Shown here: piece after piece, positions 21,701 to 34,200 of the stretch
Numbering within the stretch: position 1 is the first letter of the stretch
Layout of the letters: the number at the start of each line of letters is the position of its first letter
Assembly (NCBI GenBank): GCA_963576565.1
Contig: OY755046.1
Location: 68,353,719 to 68,417,718 of the forward strand
Source of the DNA: Aspidapion aeneum
Taxonomy: Eukaryota > Arthropoda > Insecta > Coleoptera > Brentidae
Length of the DNA: 64,000 nt
Direction of reading: 5' to 3'
Translations under genes and position numbers: made by a program
The notes under the pieces: generated by a model
Told to the model about the DNA's origin: nothing
Seen by the model: only the letters and a program-made list of their open reading frames with translations
Database searches by the model: none

Positions 21701-23220
21701 TGTCTTACACATTTAACGTGGCATCAACGTGGATGAATACTGCAACTTTATACTTATATTTTCTTATATAAACATTTTTTCATAAAAATTCGATTTTTCG
21801 GTAAGTTGTGCCAATTTTCGACAACCACAATAAAATTATAACGGTGTTTATACAATTTATTAGAAAAAGACAAATAAAATTTTACCTAGCATCGTGAAAA
21901 TGTGAAAAACTATCCCATTAAATCACCTCTAGTTCTATTTTTCACTCTCAAAGATGAGACATGTGGATCTGTAATATGTCAGGATATAAAAACAAGTTTT
22001 AAAATGTTTCTCCTAAAAAAAAATATAAGTTCTATAAAAAAAAAGAAGCAGTGTGATTACCCAGTTTGTTAATAGATATGAAAAAGCAGGGGTAAGTAAT
22101 TATATTAATGTAAAATAGGAATGTGATACATACATTAATGTTAAAGGCCTTACATATTTAATGTGGTGTTAACGTAGATAAAACATTATATTAACATGAC
22201 GCCACGTTAAAAGTTACATCAATGTAAAATAGGAATGTTATACATTAACGTTATATATGTCTTACACATTTAACGTGGCATCAACGTGGATGAATACTGC
22301 AACTTTATACTTATATTTTCTTATATAAACATTTTTTCATAAAAATTCGATTTTTCGGTAAGTTGTGCCAATTTTCGACAACCACAATAAAATTATAACG
22401 GTGTTTATACAATTTATTAGAAAAAGACAAATAAAATTTTACCTAGCATCGTGAAAATGTGAAAAACTATCCCATTAAATCACCTCTAGTTCTATTTTTC
22501 ACTCTCAAAGATGAGACATGTGGATCTGTAATATGTCAGGATATAAAAACAAGTTTTAAAATGTTTCTCCTAAAAAAAAATATAAGTTCTATAAAAAAAA
22601 AGAAGCAGTGTGATTACCCAGTTTGTTAATAGATATGAAAAAGCAGGGGTAAGTAATTATATTAATGTAAAATAGGAATGTGATACATACATTAATGTTA
22701 AAGGCCTTACATATTTAATGTGGTGTTAACGTAGATAAAACATTATATTAACATGACGCCAGGTTAAAAGTTACATCAATGTAAAATATGAATGTTATAC
22801 ATTAACGTTATATATGTCTTACACATTTAACGTGGCATCAACGTGGATGAATACTGCAACTTAATACTTATATTTTCTTATATAAACATTTTTTCATAAA
22901 AATTCGATTTTCCGGTAAGTTGTGCCAATTTTCGACAACCACAATAAAATTATAACGGTGTTTATATAATTTATTAGAAAAAGACAAATAAAATTTTACC
23001 TAGCACCGTGAAAATGTGAAAAACTATCCCATTGAATCACCTCTAGTTCAATTTTTCACTCTGAAAGATGAGACATGTGGATCTGTGATATGTCAGGATA
23101 TAAAAATAAGTTTTAAAACGTTTTTCTTAAAAAAAAATATATTCTATAAAAAAAGAAGCAGTGTGATTGCCCAGATATCTGTTCAAGGGTATAAAAAATG
23201 AGGAGTAAGCAGTTATAAAA
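18790..23220 (+). repeat. About 560-bp tandem repeat, eight units
   Basis: ACCACAATAAAATTATAACG recurs at 18912, 19462, 20093, 20725, (21260), 21823, 22381 and 22938, spacing 535-632 bp. Units 2 and 3 are about 75 bp longer because a block around GACATGTAGATCTGTAATA is duplicated in them. Each unit also holds an inverted pair TTAACGTGG/CCACGTTAA and a frame that reads NYPIESPLVLFFTLKDETC and CQDIKISFKMFLLKK, but the start codon is not kept and A-run changes break the 3' part. The units beginning near 21823 and 22381 are almost identical, so homogenisation is recent. The array starts exactly where the Tigger copy ends. Confidence 0.95.
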
Positions 23221-23379
23221 TAAATATTTCTATGCGAAATCATAAGCTCATCACAACTATTATGCATTTAGAATAATAAAACAAAACGGTGCGGTGTATA
23301 TTTATTAAACAACATATTCATATCGCCCATAGGCTTAGGCCTCGCACACTGTTTCAGAAGCACAATTTTGGTAGAAAAT
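23221..23379. other. Spacer between the 560-bp array and family R
   Basis: AT-rich; nothing identified. Confidence 0.3.
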
Positions 23380-23531
23380 ATTTATTCATAACAAAAACTT
23401 TTTATGTAAAAAAAGCCAAGTACGCGAAATTAGTATGCCGTAAAAGAATTGAACTAAAAGTAAAGCCAAGTTCTCTACTACAAAAGGTTCTTACTAGTTT
23501 GGAAAAGTCTTTTTAAAACTTTGCTATTACA
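23380..23531 (+). repeat. Dispersed repeat family R, copy 2, left part
   Basis: It contains CATAACAAAAACTTTTTATG, AAAGCCAAGTACGCGA and GGTTCTTACTAGTTTGGAAA, matching 56905-57065. The copy is interrupted by the hAT element at 23540 and resumes at 24557. Confidence 0.75.
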
Positions 23532-23695
23532 GCTAAACTTAGGGTTACCAGATGAAAACGTCTCTAACCAAGACCAGCCGTCAAGAAAATCCGGACAAAA
23601 TCCGGACGTCAAAATTTTTTCGATGCCACACACAAAAAATCAACTTTATTTTTATTGAAACAATAACTAATAAATAACATAATATACCTACTATT

Positions 23696-24001
23696 TTATA
23701 GGTACTTTTCACTGCTTTGTATTTTATTCAACAGCGTTGAATTTTTAGGCAGAAGTACAAAATCGTAAAATTCTGAGCAGCTCATATTTCTTAAATTGTA
23801 TGAAGTCATGAGTATTCCTTTTACAGAAGATAAAAGCAGCCTATTTCTTTCTTTGGTCCACTGGGTAGAAATACTTGCATTAACATATTTTGCCCATTTT
23901 TCGTGGGTAGGCAGATTGTTGTCATCAGAAGTAAAATTGTCTGATATGTACTTTTTTAGATTACAAACTTCATTAAAAAAATTGTGTGTGCTTAAGACCA
24001 C
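23696..24001 (-). pseudogene. hAT transposase C-terminal dimerisation region
   Basis: The minus-strand frame reads FFNEVCNLKKYISDNF, THEKWAKYVN, then STQWTKERNRLLLSSVKGIL, MTSYNLRNMSCSEFYDFVLL and LNKIQSSEKYL. The block WTxERNRL...VKGIL...YN is the hAT C-terminal dimerisation signature. The N-terminal BED finger and the catalytic DDE core are missing, and the frame begins at an accidental ATG beside the sequence shared with 9745. Not functional. Confidence 0.8.
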
Positions 24002-24045
24002 ACGGCAGAAGTGTAAACTTCAACAAGGCGAAATTAGTAATACTA

Positions 24046-24360
24046 CTTTAAGCGGGGTCTTTACATAACGTTTTACCTTACGTCTTGCCTGTCAGTCAAA
24101 TGGGTCAAGTATGACGGTTGAAAGACTAGCGTAGACACTTGATAGTTTTAACGTACGTTTTTAGATCAGTTTTTGATACAAATCGATGGTTTTATTGGAA
24201 AACAATGCGTGATCCGGACAGTTCTCTAGGCGGTCTTCCGTCTTAAATCAGTTCAAGTAAAACGTCCGTTTTTCCGCCTACACATAAAGTTTTACTTGAT
24301 GCGTTTTGACTGAACAGGCAAGATGTAAGGTAAAACGTTAAGTGAAGACCCCGCTTAAAG
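24046..24360. mobile_element. MITE nested in the hAT element
   Basis: It starts CTTTAAGCGGGGTCTT and ends AAGACCCCGCTTAAAG. The inverted similarity extends about 46 bp inward (ACGTTTTACCTTAC and GTAAGGTAAAACGT, TCTTGCCTGT and ACAGGCAAGA). The target duplication is not clear. No coding capacity. Confidence 0.85.
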
Positions 24361-24556
24361 GTGAATTCACATTGCTAAATTTATCGACCATTATTGTTTA
24401 ATTACATTTTTTGAAACTAGTTTATTTTGCATTATTTGATGTTTATAAAGGCGGCTACTTTAAAATCCGGAGGTTTATGAAAAATCCGCCCGGACCCACC
24501 CGGACGTAGTAAAAATCCGGACATGTCCGGATTAATCCGGACATCTGGTAACCCTA

Positions 24557-25030
24557 GCTAAACTTCTTTATGTTCAATTTGGCACTGTGCCTAAGTGTCA
24601 TTTGTAGCCGTAATAGCCAAGTTTAGAAAAACAGTTTCAAAGCAGTTCATTTTAAATTTTATATTGGAGAACTTGGCCTTACTTTTATCTCAATTCTTTT
24701 TACGGAAAACCATTTTCGCGTACTTCGCTTTTTTTATATGAAATGTTTTTGTTATGTTTTCATTGGATAATATTTAATTTTGAAAGTTATAAAATATGCG
24801 GAATACTGATCAAAACTTTTGCAATGCCTTATTTAAGTTAAGTTCCTATCAGCCTTCCAAAGCTCAGCTTCCTAGCGTTTCTAGAATTTACTACTTCATG
24901 GAAGTACATGAAACTTGGAGGGGTTGTTAACTCTATAAAGGTCTACGACTGTGCAGAGTTTGAAATTCGTACCTCATTCCGAAGTAGAGTCTTAGATAGG
25001 TCAAATAAGGGCTAAAATGTTTCAAGAAAA
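24557..25030 (+). repeat. Dispersed repeat family R, copy 2, right part
   Basis: It resumes with CTAAACTTCTTTATGTTCAA and runs through GCCAAGTTTAGAAAAAC, TATGCGGAATACTG and AAGGGCTAAAATGTTTC. The 140-bp tandem section seen in copy 1 is reduced to less than one unit (near 24840-24890). Confidence 0.75.
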
Positions 25031-25668
25031 GATTCTAGTTTTACGTTTTTAAACTAGCCATCTTGAAAATATTTTTAGTTCAATATTTTAAGGAAAAATC
25101 GGGGTTTGCGAAAAGGGTGCGCCGGCGCCGTGTGCCTAGTCGCTAGACCAAAAATGGTCTCCCCCCACTACTACTACTACGCCACTGTCTATTATAAGAC
25201 AATGGCAATTTTAAAGCAATTTACTGCTCAATTATCCTACGCATCGTTATGCAAAATAGGCCTATTTATTTATATCAAGCAAGATATGGAAGTAAGACCC
25301 AGACAGTGACATAATGCTCACTCAAGTTTTGCCTTATTTATCTTTTTTTAATGAGTGTGCTCTGATTATATCATTTTAAGCCCATGTAGGTATTTAATGG
25401 TGACCTACAGTTTTTTTCTGTAAATGGTAATAGCAAAAAAAGTTAGCTATTGTTTTTGGTCATAGTTTTGGTCAACTATTTTCCTCGACTTATTAATTGC
25501 CCGGTATAAGACACTTTTTTTTAAAAAACGCGGTAGTGTTTGAAAGAAGATAGTTAGTGAGAAACTCAGTAAAAAACAAACAGCGCAGTAATTTCATTAA
25601 AATAACTAGGAAAATATTTCTTAAAAACTAATTTTTGGAGATTTGTGTTAAGTATTTCCAGTATTTCA
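25031..25668. other. No feature recognised
   Basis: A GC-rich patch (GTGCGCCGGCGCCGTG near 25119) lies beside ACTACTACTACTAC; no gene or element supported. Confidence 0.3.
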
Positions 25669-26223
25669 GCTCACACATATTATACTATACTATAGTGCTG
25701 TGTAGATTTCAAAATTATATATCTTTGCGTTTCAGATGATTTTGAAACATTTTTGTTGCGGCGTCTGTCTGTCTTTCTGTATGTCTGTCTGTCTCTATGT
25801 CTGTCTGTAACGACCAACCCACATAACTCAAAAACCGCTTGTCCTATTTAAATGAAATTTTGTACCTAAGCTGGGTCTTGGGCCGTGATGGTCCCATTTA
25901 AAAATGAACAAAATCCACCGAACGCAAGCCAAATAAAAGGGTGGGGCTAGATTTCAAAAATTGGAGTTTTTGTGAAAATATGGCGTGTGTGATGTCAAAC
26001 GAAAAGTAATTCAGTCTGAAGTTAAACAAAATACATTTTAGTTTTTTTTAAAAAGATTTAAAAAATTGGAGTTTTAGTCAAAACATGGCTTGTGTGGTAT
26101 CAAACAAAAGGTAATTGTGTCTGTTGTTGAGTAAAATATATTTCAGTGTTTAGTTATATTAGCTCACACCTTCACTATATCTATATTACCTAGTGTGAGC
26201 TTAAGTGCTCATAGATTGGAAGA
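25669..26223 (+). mobile_element. CTGT-MITE copy 1
   Basis: It starts GCTCACACATATTATACTAT and ends with the hairpin AGCTCACACCTTC...CTAGTGTGAGCT plus a short tail TTGGAAGA. The body has CTGT repeats near 25765-25808, CATAACTCAAAAACCGCTTG and TGGTCCCATTTAAAAATGAA, as in the copies at 48134 and 49486. GTATTTCA before and GTATTTTT after fit a diverged 8-bp target duplication. About 55 bp next to the left hairpin, the part that makes up most of the 103-bp satellite, is deleted here. Confidence 0.85.
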
Positions 26224-27824
26224 GTATTTTTTCTCACTAATGCATAAAATACATATTATCTGAAAAATAATTTATTATTTTACTTAAGTTGTATCTAAAC
26301 AACAACTTACAATTAAAAAAATTGGTTAAAAATAACGCTGCACTTGCAAATTTGATAAAAACATCAAGTATTTTAGGTGTTACAGAAGGGACATCAACCT
26401 TACCGAACTAACAAAAATTAAAAAGGACACAATTTATGACACAAAACAAAATTACAAAGATAGATAATGGTCAAAAAAAAATACAACTATTTGTCAACTA
26501 AATTTAAAAAATAATAATGTCCCAATCTGTAACACAGGACAATTTCTGCATAGAGTAATTACTCTATGATTTCTGTATCATCGGAACATAGCGTTACCGA
26601 ACGGGACAAATCAAACAAACAAATCACCGATGGGACAATTTCTTTACATTTTAGCATTTTCCGGCCAAGCCAAATTTATGATGAATGAACTTTTTTTTGT
26701 TTTGTTTTGTTTAAGATTTCAACGGTTTTATTGGGAAAAATGTTGATTTTATTGCTTTAATCAGGTTATAAGGAATATACTCACCTTTACCGAATCGACA
26801 ACTTCATTTGCCTTCATCTGTAAATATTTATTTTTCAAAAACAAAATGAATTCTTAGCAATAATTCAAAAACTTATCGAAATAGTTCGTTGCCATCCCTA
26901 CCACTTTTTATACAAAAATTTAACGTTGTGACGTAGAATGAATTTTCTCTAGGGGAAAAGTTGGCTGTTACAGCCGTGGGACAGATTTCTGGTGACAATA
27001 TATTAAAACCTGTATGATTGCAAACCTACAAACTTTAAATTTTTATAAAAAGTAACTTTCAGTTATTAGGTCCTTCACTTTAAAGGCAATATTTCTACTT
27101 TAAAATTTGACAAACATCTAGTAACGTTACCGAAGGGACATTTTCATGGTACAAAATTTTATTTGTTGCTTTTTTCTAAATAATTAGCGACTTTAAGTTA
27201 TGTCATAACTAAAGTTAACCGTATTTTTTATAAAAAAATTTAAAAAGCTTAGGTAAGCCTCCAATAAATATTGTTCTTGGGCCTATAAGCCAAATTTAGA
27301 TTGTGTTAAAAAAACGTGTCATAAAACTTTCTTCTGTTCTCAAACTTTTTTGGACAAATAACCCCCTTCTGCAGCAAATCCAACATATACATAGTTTCCC
27401 AAATGGATTCATTCTTTAATCTAGTTTATCTAAATAGAGTTGGAAGATGGGGTGAAAATGTGGGCCATGAGGTCACAGAAAGAATACAAAAACTTTTATA
27501 CAATGACTGTTTCGGATTTGCTCCGATTTTCTGGGAAAAATAGAACAATAATATGAAAAGAAAATGAAGATTAAAGCCTATAAGATATAAAAGTATTTCC
27601 ATAATACAAGACTTAACAACAAATTATTAGCGAATATAGCTTTGATCACGTTTGGAAAAATAATGGAAAATGGAAACTAAAAATATTATTTAATAAATAC
27701 TTTAAACTAAAAATTCATAAAACTTTTGAATGACTGAGTTTAATTTTGTAGTTTTAACAGTTACTTTTAAAAAATTTAAATATTTTTTAATTAATTTATG
27801 TTATTTATAATTATCAAGCCAATC
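26224..27824. other. Unassigned region with recurring GTTACCGAAnGGGACA words
   Basis: Words like TTACCGAACGGGACA occur at 26585 and 27125 and, more loosely, near 26393, 26632, 26788 and 26975. A 20-bp perfect palindrome, CATAGAGTAATTACTCTATG, lies at 26555-26574. I recognise no element or protein. Confidence 0.3.
26785..26817 (-). other. Possible 33-bp exon with splice-site-like borders
   Basis: On the minus strand TAAATATTTACAG precedes, and GTGAGTATAT follows, an open 33-base segment reading MKANEVVDSVK. Both borders match splice consensus well, but there is no neighbouring exon I can support, so this may be chance. Confidence 0.2.
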
Positions 27825-28215
27825 CGCCTAAGAAGAGGTGTCACCCAGGGTGACACAATATCCCCTAAACTATTTAACCAGGCCCTAGAAGATGTTTTTA
27901 AAAACATAGATTGGGAAGAAATAGGCATCAAAGTAAGCGGACACTACTGATGAACTGAAGAACTGATAAAAATGCTGGAAGAACTGAACATAGCAGATAA
28001 ACATATAGGTTTGAGTATGTACTACACTAAAACTAAAATCATAACAGACACAAATGAAGATATAACGATCAGAATAAAATAGACCAGGTAGAGGAATTAT
28101 TATATTATTAATTGGGACAAATTATTAAACTAAAGAAAGAAAACCAAACAGCTGCAATCACGAGACCAGTAAGATTGGCCTGGGCAGCATTTGGTAAATT
28201 AAGCTACATATTAAA
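27825..28215 (+). pseudogene. NLR-A (RTE-like) retrotransposon, 5' part of a copy split by the satellite
   Basis: The frame reads RRGVTQGDTISPKLFNQALE (motif B) and DVFKNIDWEEIGIKVSG, then a deletion removes the FADD motif. It resumes ELIKMLEELNIADKHIGLSM, YTKTKIIT, later LGQIIKL and LAWAAFGKLSYILKN. The QGDTISPKLF block and the order of motifs are typical of RTE-like reverse transcriptases. It stops at the first satellite unit; the C-terminal part reappears at 38576 in the same orientation. Confidence 0.85.
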
Positions 28216-31200
28216 AAATTGTGTAGTATCATCTGAAACGCAAAGATATATAAAAATTTTTTGAAATCGGAGCAACTTTTTTTTTATCGAAAAAATTAGG
28301 ATCACCATAGCTTACACTACTATTGTGTAGTATCATCTGAAACGCAAAGATATATAAAAAATTTTGAAATCGGAGCAACTTTTTTTTTATCGAAAAAATT
28401 AGGATCACCATAGCTTACACTACTATTGTGTAGTATCATCTGAAACGCAAAGATATATAAAATTTTTTGAAATCGGAGCAACTTTTTTTTTATTGATAAA
28501 ATTAGGATGACCATAGCTTACACCACTATTGTGTAGTATCATCTGAAACGCAAAGATATATAAAAAATTTTGAAATCGGAGCAACTTTTTTTTTATCGAA
28601 AAAATTAGGATCACCATAGCTTACACTACTATTGTGTAGTATCATCTGAAACGCAAAGATATATAAAAATTTTTGAAATCGGAGCAACTTTTTTTTTATC
28701 GAAAAAATTAGGATCACCATAGCTTACACTACTATTGTGTAGTATCATCTGAAACGCAAAAATATATAAAAATTTTTGAAATCGGAGCAACTTCTTTTTT
28801 ATCGAAAAAATTAGGATTACCATAGCTTACACTACTATTGTGTAGTATCATCTGAAACGCAAAGATATATAAAATTTTTTGAAATCGGAGCAACTTTTTT
28901 TTTATCGAAAAAATTAGGATCACCATAGCTTACACTACTATTGTGTAGTATCATCTGAAACGCAAAGATATATAAAAAAATTTGAAATCGGAGCAACTTT
29001 TTTTTTATCGAAAAAATTAGGATCACCATAGCTTACACTGCTATTGTGTAGTATCATCTGAAACGCAAAGATATATAAAATTTTTTGAAATCGGAGCAAC
29101 TTTTTTTTTTATCGAAAAAATTAGGATCACCATAGCTTACACTACTATTGTGTAGTATCATCTGAAACGCAAAGATATATAAAAATTTTTGAAATCGGAG
29201 CAACTTTTTTTTTATCGAAAAAATTAGGATCACCATAGCTTACACTACTATTATGTAGTATCATCTGAAACGCAAAGATATATAAAAATTTTTGAAATCG
29301 GAGCAACTTTTTTTTTATCGAAAAAATTAGGATCACCATAGCTTACACTACTATTGTGTAGTATCATCTGAAACGCAAAGATATATAAAAATTTTTGAAA
29401 TCGGAGCAACTTTTTTTTATCGAAAAAATTAGGATCACCATAGCTTACACTACTATTGTGTAGTATCATCTGAAACGCAAAGATATATAAAAATTTTTGA
29501 AATCGGAGCAACTTTTTTTTTATCGAAAAAATTAGGATTACCATAGCTTACACTACTATTGTGTAGTATCATCTGAAACGCAAAGATATATAAAATTTTT
29601 TGAAATCGGAGCAACTTTTTTTTTATCGAAAAAATTAGGATCACCATAGCTTACACTACTATTGTGTAGTATCATCTGAAACGCAAAAATATATAAAAAT
29701 TTTTGAAATCGGAGCAACTTTTTTTTTATCGAAAAAATTAGGATCACCATAGCTTACACTACTATTGTGTAGTATCATCTGAAACGCAAAGATATATAAA
29801 AAAATTTGAAATCGGAGCAACTTTTTTTTATCGAAAAAATTAGGATCACCATAGCTTACACTACTATTGTGTAGTATCATCTGAAACGCAAAGATATATA
29901 AAAATTTTTGAAATCGGAGCAACTTTTTTTTTATCGAAAAAATTAGGATTACCATAGCTTACACTACTATTGTGTAGTATCATCTGAAACGCAAAGATAT
30001 ATAAAATTTTTTGAAATCGGAGCAACTTTTTTTTTATCGAAAAAATTAGGATCACCATAGCTTACACTACTATTGTGTAGTATCATCTGAAACGCAAAAA
30101 TATATAAAAATTTTTGAAATCGGAGCAACTTTTTTTTTATCGAAAAAATTAGGATCACCATAGCTTACACTACTATTGTGTAGTATCATCTGAAACGCAA
30201 AGATATATAAAAAAATTTGAAATCGGAGCAACTTTTTTTTATCGAAAAAATTAGGATCACCATAGCTTACACTACTATTGTGTAGTATCATCTGAAACGC
30301 AAAGATATATAAAAATTTTTGAAATCGGAGCAACTTTTTTTTTATCGAAAAAATTAGGATTACCATAGCTTACACTACTATTGTGTAGTATCATCTGAAA
30401 CGCAAAGATATATAAAATTTTTTGAAATCGGAGCAACTTTTTTTTTATCGAAAAAATTAGGATCACCATAGCTTACACTACTATTGTGTAGTATCATCTG
30501 AAACGCAAAGATATATAAAAAATTTTGAAATCGGAGCAACTTTTTTTTTATCGAAAAAATTAGGATCACCATAGCTTACACTACTATTGTGTAGTATCAT
30601 CTGAAACGCAAAGATATATAAAAAATTTTGAAATCGGAGCAACTTTTTTTTTATCGAAAAAATTAGGATCACCATAGCTTACACTACTATTGTGTAGTAT
30701 CATCTGAAACGCAAAGATATATAAAAAATTTTGAAACCGGAGCAACTTTTTTTTATCGAAAAAATTAGGATCACCATAGCTTACACTACTATTGTGTAGT
30801 ATCATCTGAAACGCAAAGATATATAAAATTTTTTGAAATCGGAGCAACTTTTTTTTATCGATAAAATTAGGATCACCATAGCTTACACTACTATTGTGTA
30901 GTATTATCTGAAACGCAAAGATATATAAAAAAATTTGAAATCGGAGCAACTTTTTTTTATCGAAAAAATTAGGATCACCATAGCTTACACTACTATTGTG
31001 TAGTATCATCTGAAACGCAAAGATATATAAAAAATTTTGAAATCGGAGCAACTTTTTTTTATCGAAAAAATTAGGATCACCATAGCTTACACTACTATTG
31101 TGTAGTATCATCTGAAACCCAAAGATATATAAAAATTTTTGAAATCGGAGCAACTTTTTGTTTATCGAAAAAATTAGGATCACCATAGCTTACACTACTA

Positions 31201-34200
31201 TTGTGTAGTATCATCTGAAACGCAAAGATATATAAAAAATTTTGAAATCGGAGCAACTTTTTTTTATCGAAAAAATTAGGATCACCATAGCTTACACTAC
31301 TATTGTGTAGTATCATCTGAAACGCAAAGATATATAACAATTTTTGAAATCGGAGCAACTTTTTTTTTATCGAAAAAATTAGGATCACCATAGCTTACAC
31401 TACTATTGTGTAGTATCATCTGAAACGCAAAGATATATAAAAAAATTTGAAATCGGAGCAACTTTTTTTTATCGAAAAAATTAGGATCACCATAGCTTAC
31501 ACTACTATTGTGTAGTATCATCTGAAACGCAAAGATATATAAAAATTTTTGAAATCGGAGCAACTTTTTTTTTATCGAAAAAATTAGGATTACCATAGCT
31601 TACACTACTATTGTGTAGTATCATCTGAAACGCAAAGATATATAAAATTTTTTGAAATCGGAGCAACTTTTTTTTTATCGAAAAAATTAGGATCACCATA
31701 GCTTACACTACTATTGTGTAGTATCATCTGAAACGCAAAGATATATAAAAAATTTTGAAATCGGAGCAACTTTTTTTTTATCGAAAAAATTAGGATCACC
31801 ATAGCTTACACTACTATTGTGTAGTATCATCTGAAACGCAAAGATATATAAAAAATTTTGAAATCGGAGCAACTTTTTTTTTATCGAAAAAATTAGGATC
31901 ACCATAGCTTACACTACCATTGTGTAGTATCATCTGAAACGCAAAGATATATAAAAATTTTTGAAATCGGAGCAACTTTTTTTTTATCGAAAAAATTAGG
32001 ATCACCATAGCTTACACTACTATTGTGTAGTATCATCTGAAACGCAAAGATATATAAAAAATTTTGAAACCGGAGCAACTTTTTTTTATCGAAAAAATTA
32101 GGATCACCATAGCTTACACTACTATTGTGTAGTATCATCTGAAACGCAAAGATATATAAAATTTTTTGAAATCGGAGCAACTTTATTTTATCGATAAAAT
32201 TAGGATCACCATAGCTTACACTACTATTGTGTAGTATTATCTGAAACGCAAAGATATATAAAAAATTTTGAAATCGGAGCAACTTTTTTTTTATCGAAAA
32301 AATTAGGATCACCATAGCTTACACTACTATTGTGTAGTATCATCTGAAACGCAAAGATATATAAAAAATTTTGAAATCGGAGCAACTTTTTTTTATCGAA
32401 AAAATTAGGATCACCATAGCTTACACTACTATTGTGTAGTATCATCTGAAACGCAAAGATATATACAAATTTTTGAAATCGGAGCAACTTTTTGTTTATC
32501 GAAAAAATTAGGATCACCATAGCTTACACTACTATTGTGTAGTATCATCTGAAACGCAAAGATATATAAAAAATTTTGAAATCGGAGCAACTTTTTTTTA
32601 TCGAAAAAATTAGGATCACCATAGCTTACACTACTATTGTGTAGTATCATCTGAAACGCAAAGATATATAAAAATTTTTGAAGTCGGAGTAACTTTTTTT
32701 TTATCGAAAAAATTAGGATCACCATAGCTTACACTACTATTGTGTAGTATCATCTGAAACGCAAAGATATATAAAAAATTTTGAAATCGGAGCAACTTTT
32801 TTTTTATCGAAAAAATTAGGATCACCATAGCTTACACTACTATTGTGTAGTATCATCTGAAATGCAAAGATATATAAAAAATTTTGAAATCGGAGCAACT
32901 TTTTTTTTATCGAAAAAATTAGGATTACCATAGCTTACACTACTATTGTGTAGTATCATCTGAAACGCAAAGATATATAAAAATTTTTAAAATCGGAGCA
33001 ATTTTTTTTTTATCGAAAAAATTAGGATCACCATAGCTTACACTACTATTGTGTAGTATCATCTGAAACGCAAAGATATATAAAATTTTTTGAAATCGGA
33101 GCAACTTTTTTTTTATCGAAAAAATTAGGATCACCATAGCTTACACTACTATTGTGTAGTATCATCTGAAACGCAAAGATATATAACATTTTTTGAAATC
33201 GGAGCAACTTTTTTTTTATCGAAAAAATTAGGATCACCATAGCTTACACTACTATTGTGTAGTATCATCTGAAACGCAAAGATATATAAAAAATTTTGAA
33301 ACCGGAGCAACTTTTTTTTATCGAAAAAATTAGGATCACCATAGCTTACACTACTATTGTGTAGTATCATCTGAAACGCAAAGATATATCAAATTTTTTG
33401 AAATCGGAGCAACTTTATTTTATCGATAAAATTAGGATCACCATAGCTTACACTACTATTGTGTAGTATTATCTGAAACGCAAAGATATATAAAAAATTT
33501 TGAAATCGGAGCAACTTTTTTTTTATCGAAAAAATTAGGATCACCATAGCTTACACTACTATTGTGTAGTATCATCTGAAACGCAAAGATATATAAAAAA
33601 TTTTGAAATCGGAGCAACTTTTTTTTATCGAAAAAATTAGGATCACCATAGCTTACACTACTATTGTGTAGTATCATCTGAAACGCAAAGATATATACAA
33701 ATTTTTGAAATCGGAGCAACTTTTTGTTTATCGAAAAAATTAGGATCACCATAGCTTACACTACTATTGTGTAGTATCATCTGAAACGCAAAGATATATA
33801 AAAAATTTTGAAATCGGAGCAACTTTTTTTTTATCGAAAAAATTAGGATCACCATAGCTTACACTACTATTGTGTAGTATCATCTGAAACGCAAAGATAT
33901 ATAAAAATTTTTGAAATCGGAGTAACTTTTTTTTTATCGAAAAAATTAGGATCACCATAGCTTACACTACTATTGTGTAGTATCATCTGAAACGCAAAGA
34001 TATATAAAAAATTTTGAAATCGGAGCAACTTTTTTTTTATCGAAAAAATTAGGATCACCATAGCTTACACTACTATTGTGTAGTATCATCTGAAACGCAA
34101 AGATATATAAAAAATTTTGAAATCGGAGCAACTTTTTTTTTATCGAAAAAATTAGGATTACCATAGCTTACACTACTATTGTGTAGTATCATCTGAAACG

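Larger units (their letters stand above)
23540..24556 (-). mobile_element. hAT element, internally deleted, with 8-bp target duplication
   Basis: The ends are TAGGGTTACCAGATG and the inverted CATCTGGTAACCCTA. GCTAAACT stands on both sides (23532-23539, 24557-24564), and the uninterrupted family R copy at 57066 has it once, so the insertion is proven by an empty site. Just inside, ATCCGGACA-type words recur at both ends. A C-terminal piece of the transposase remains on the minus strand; the rest is deleted or replaced by the MITE at 24046-24360. Confidence 0.95.
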
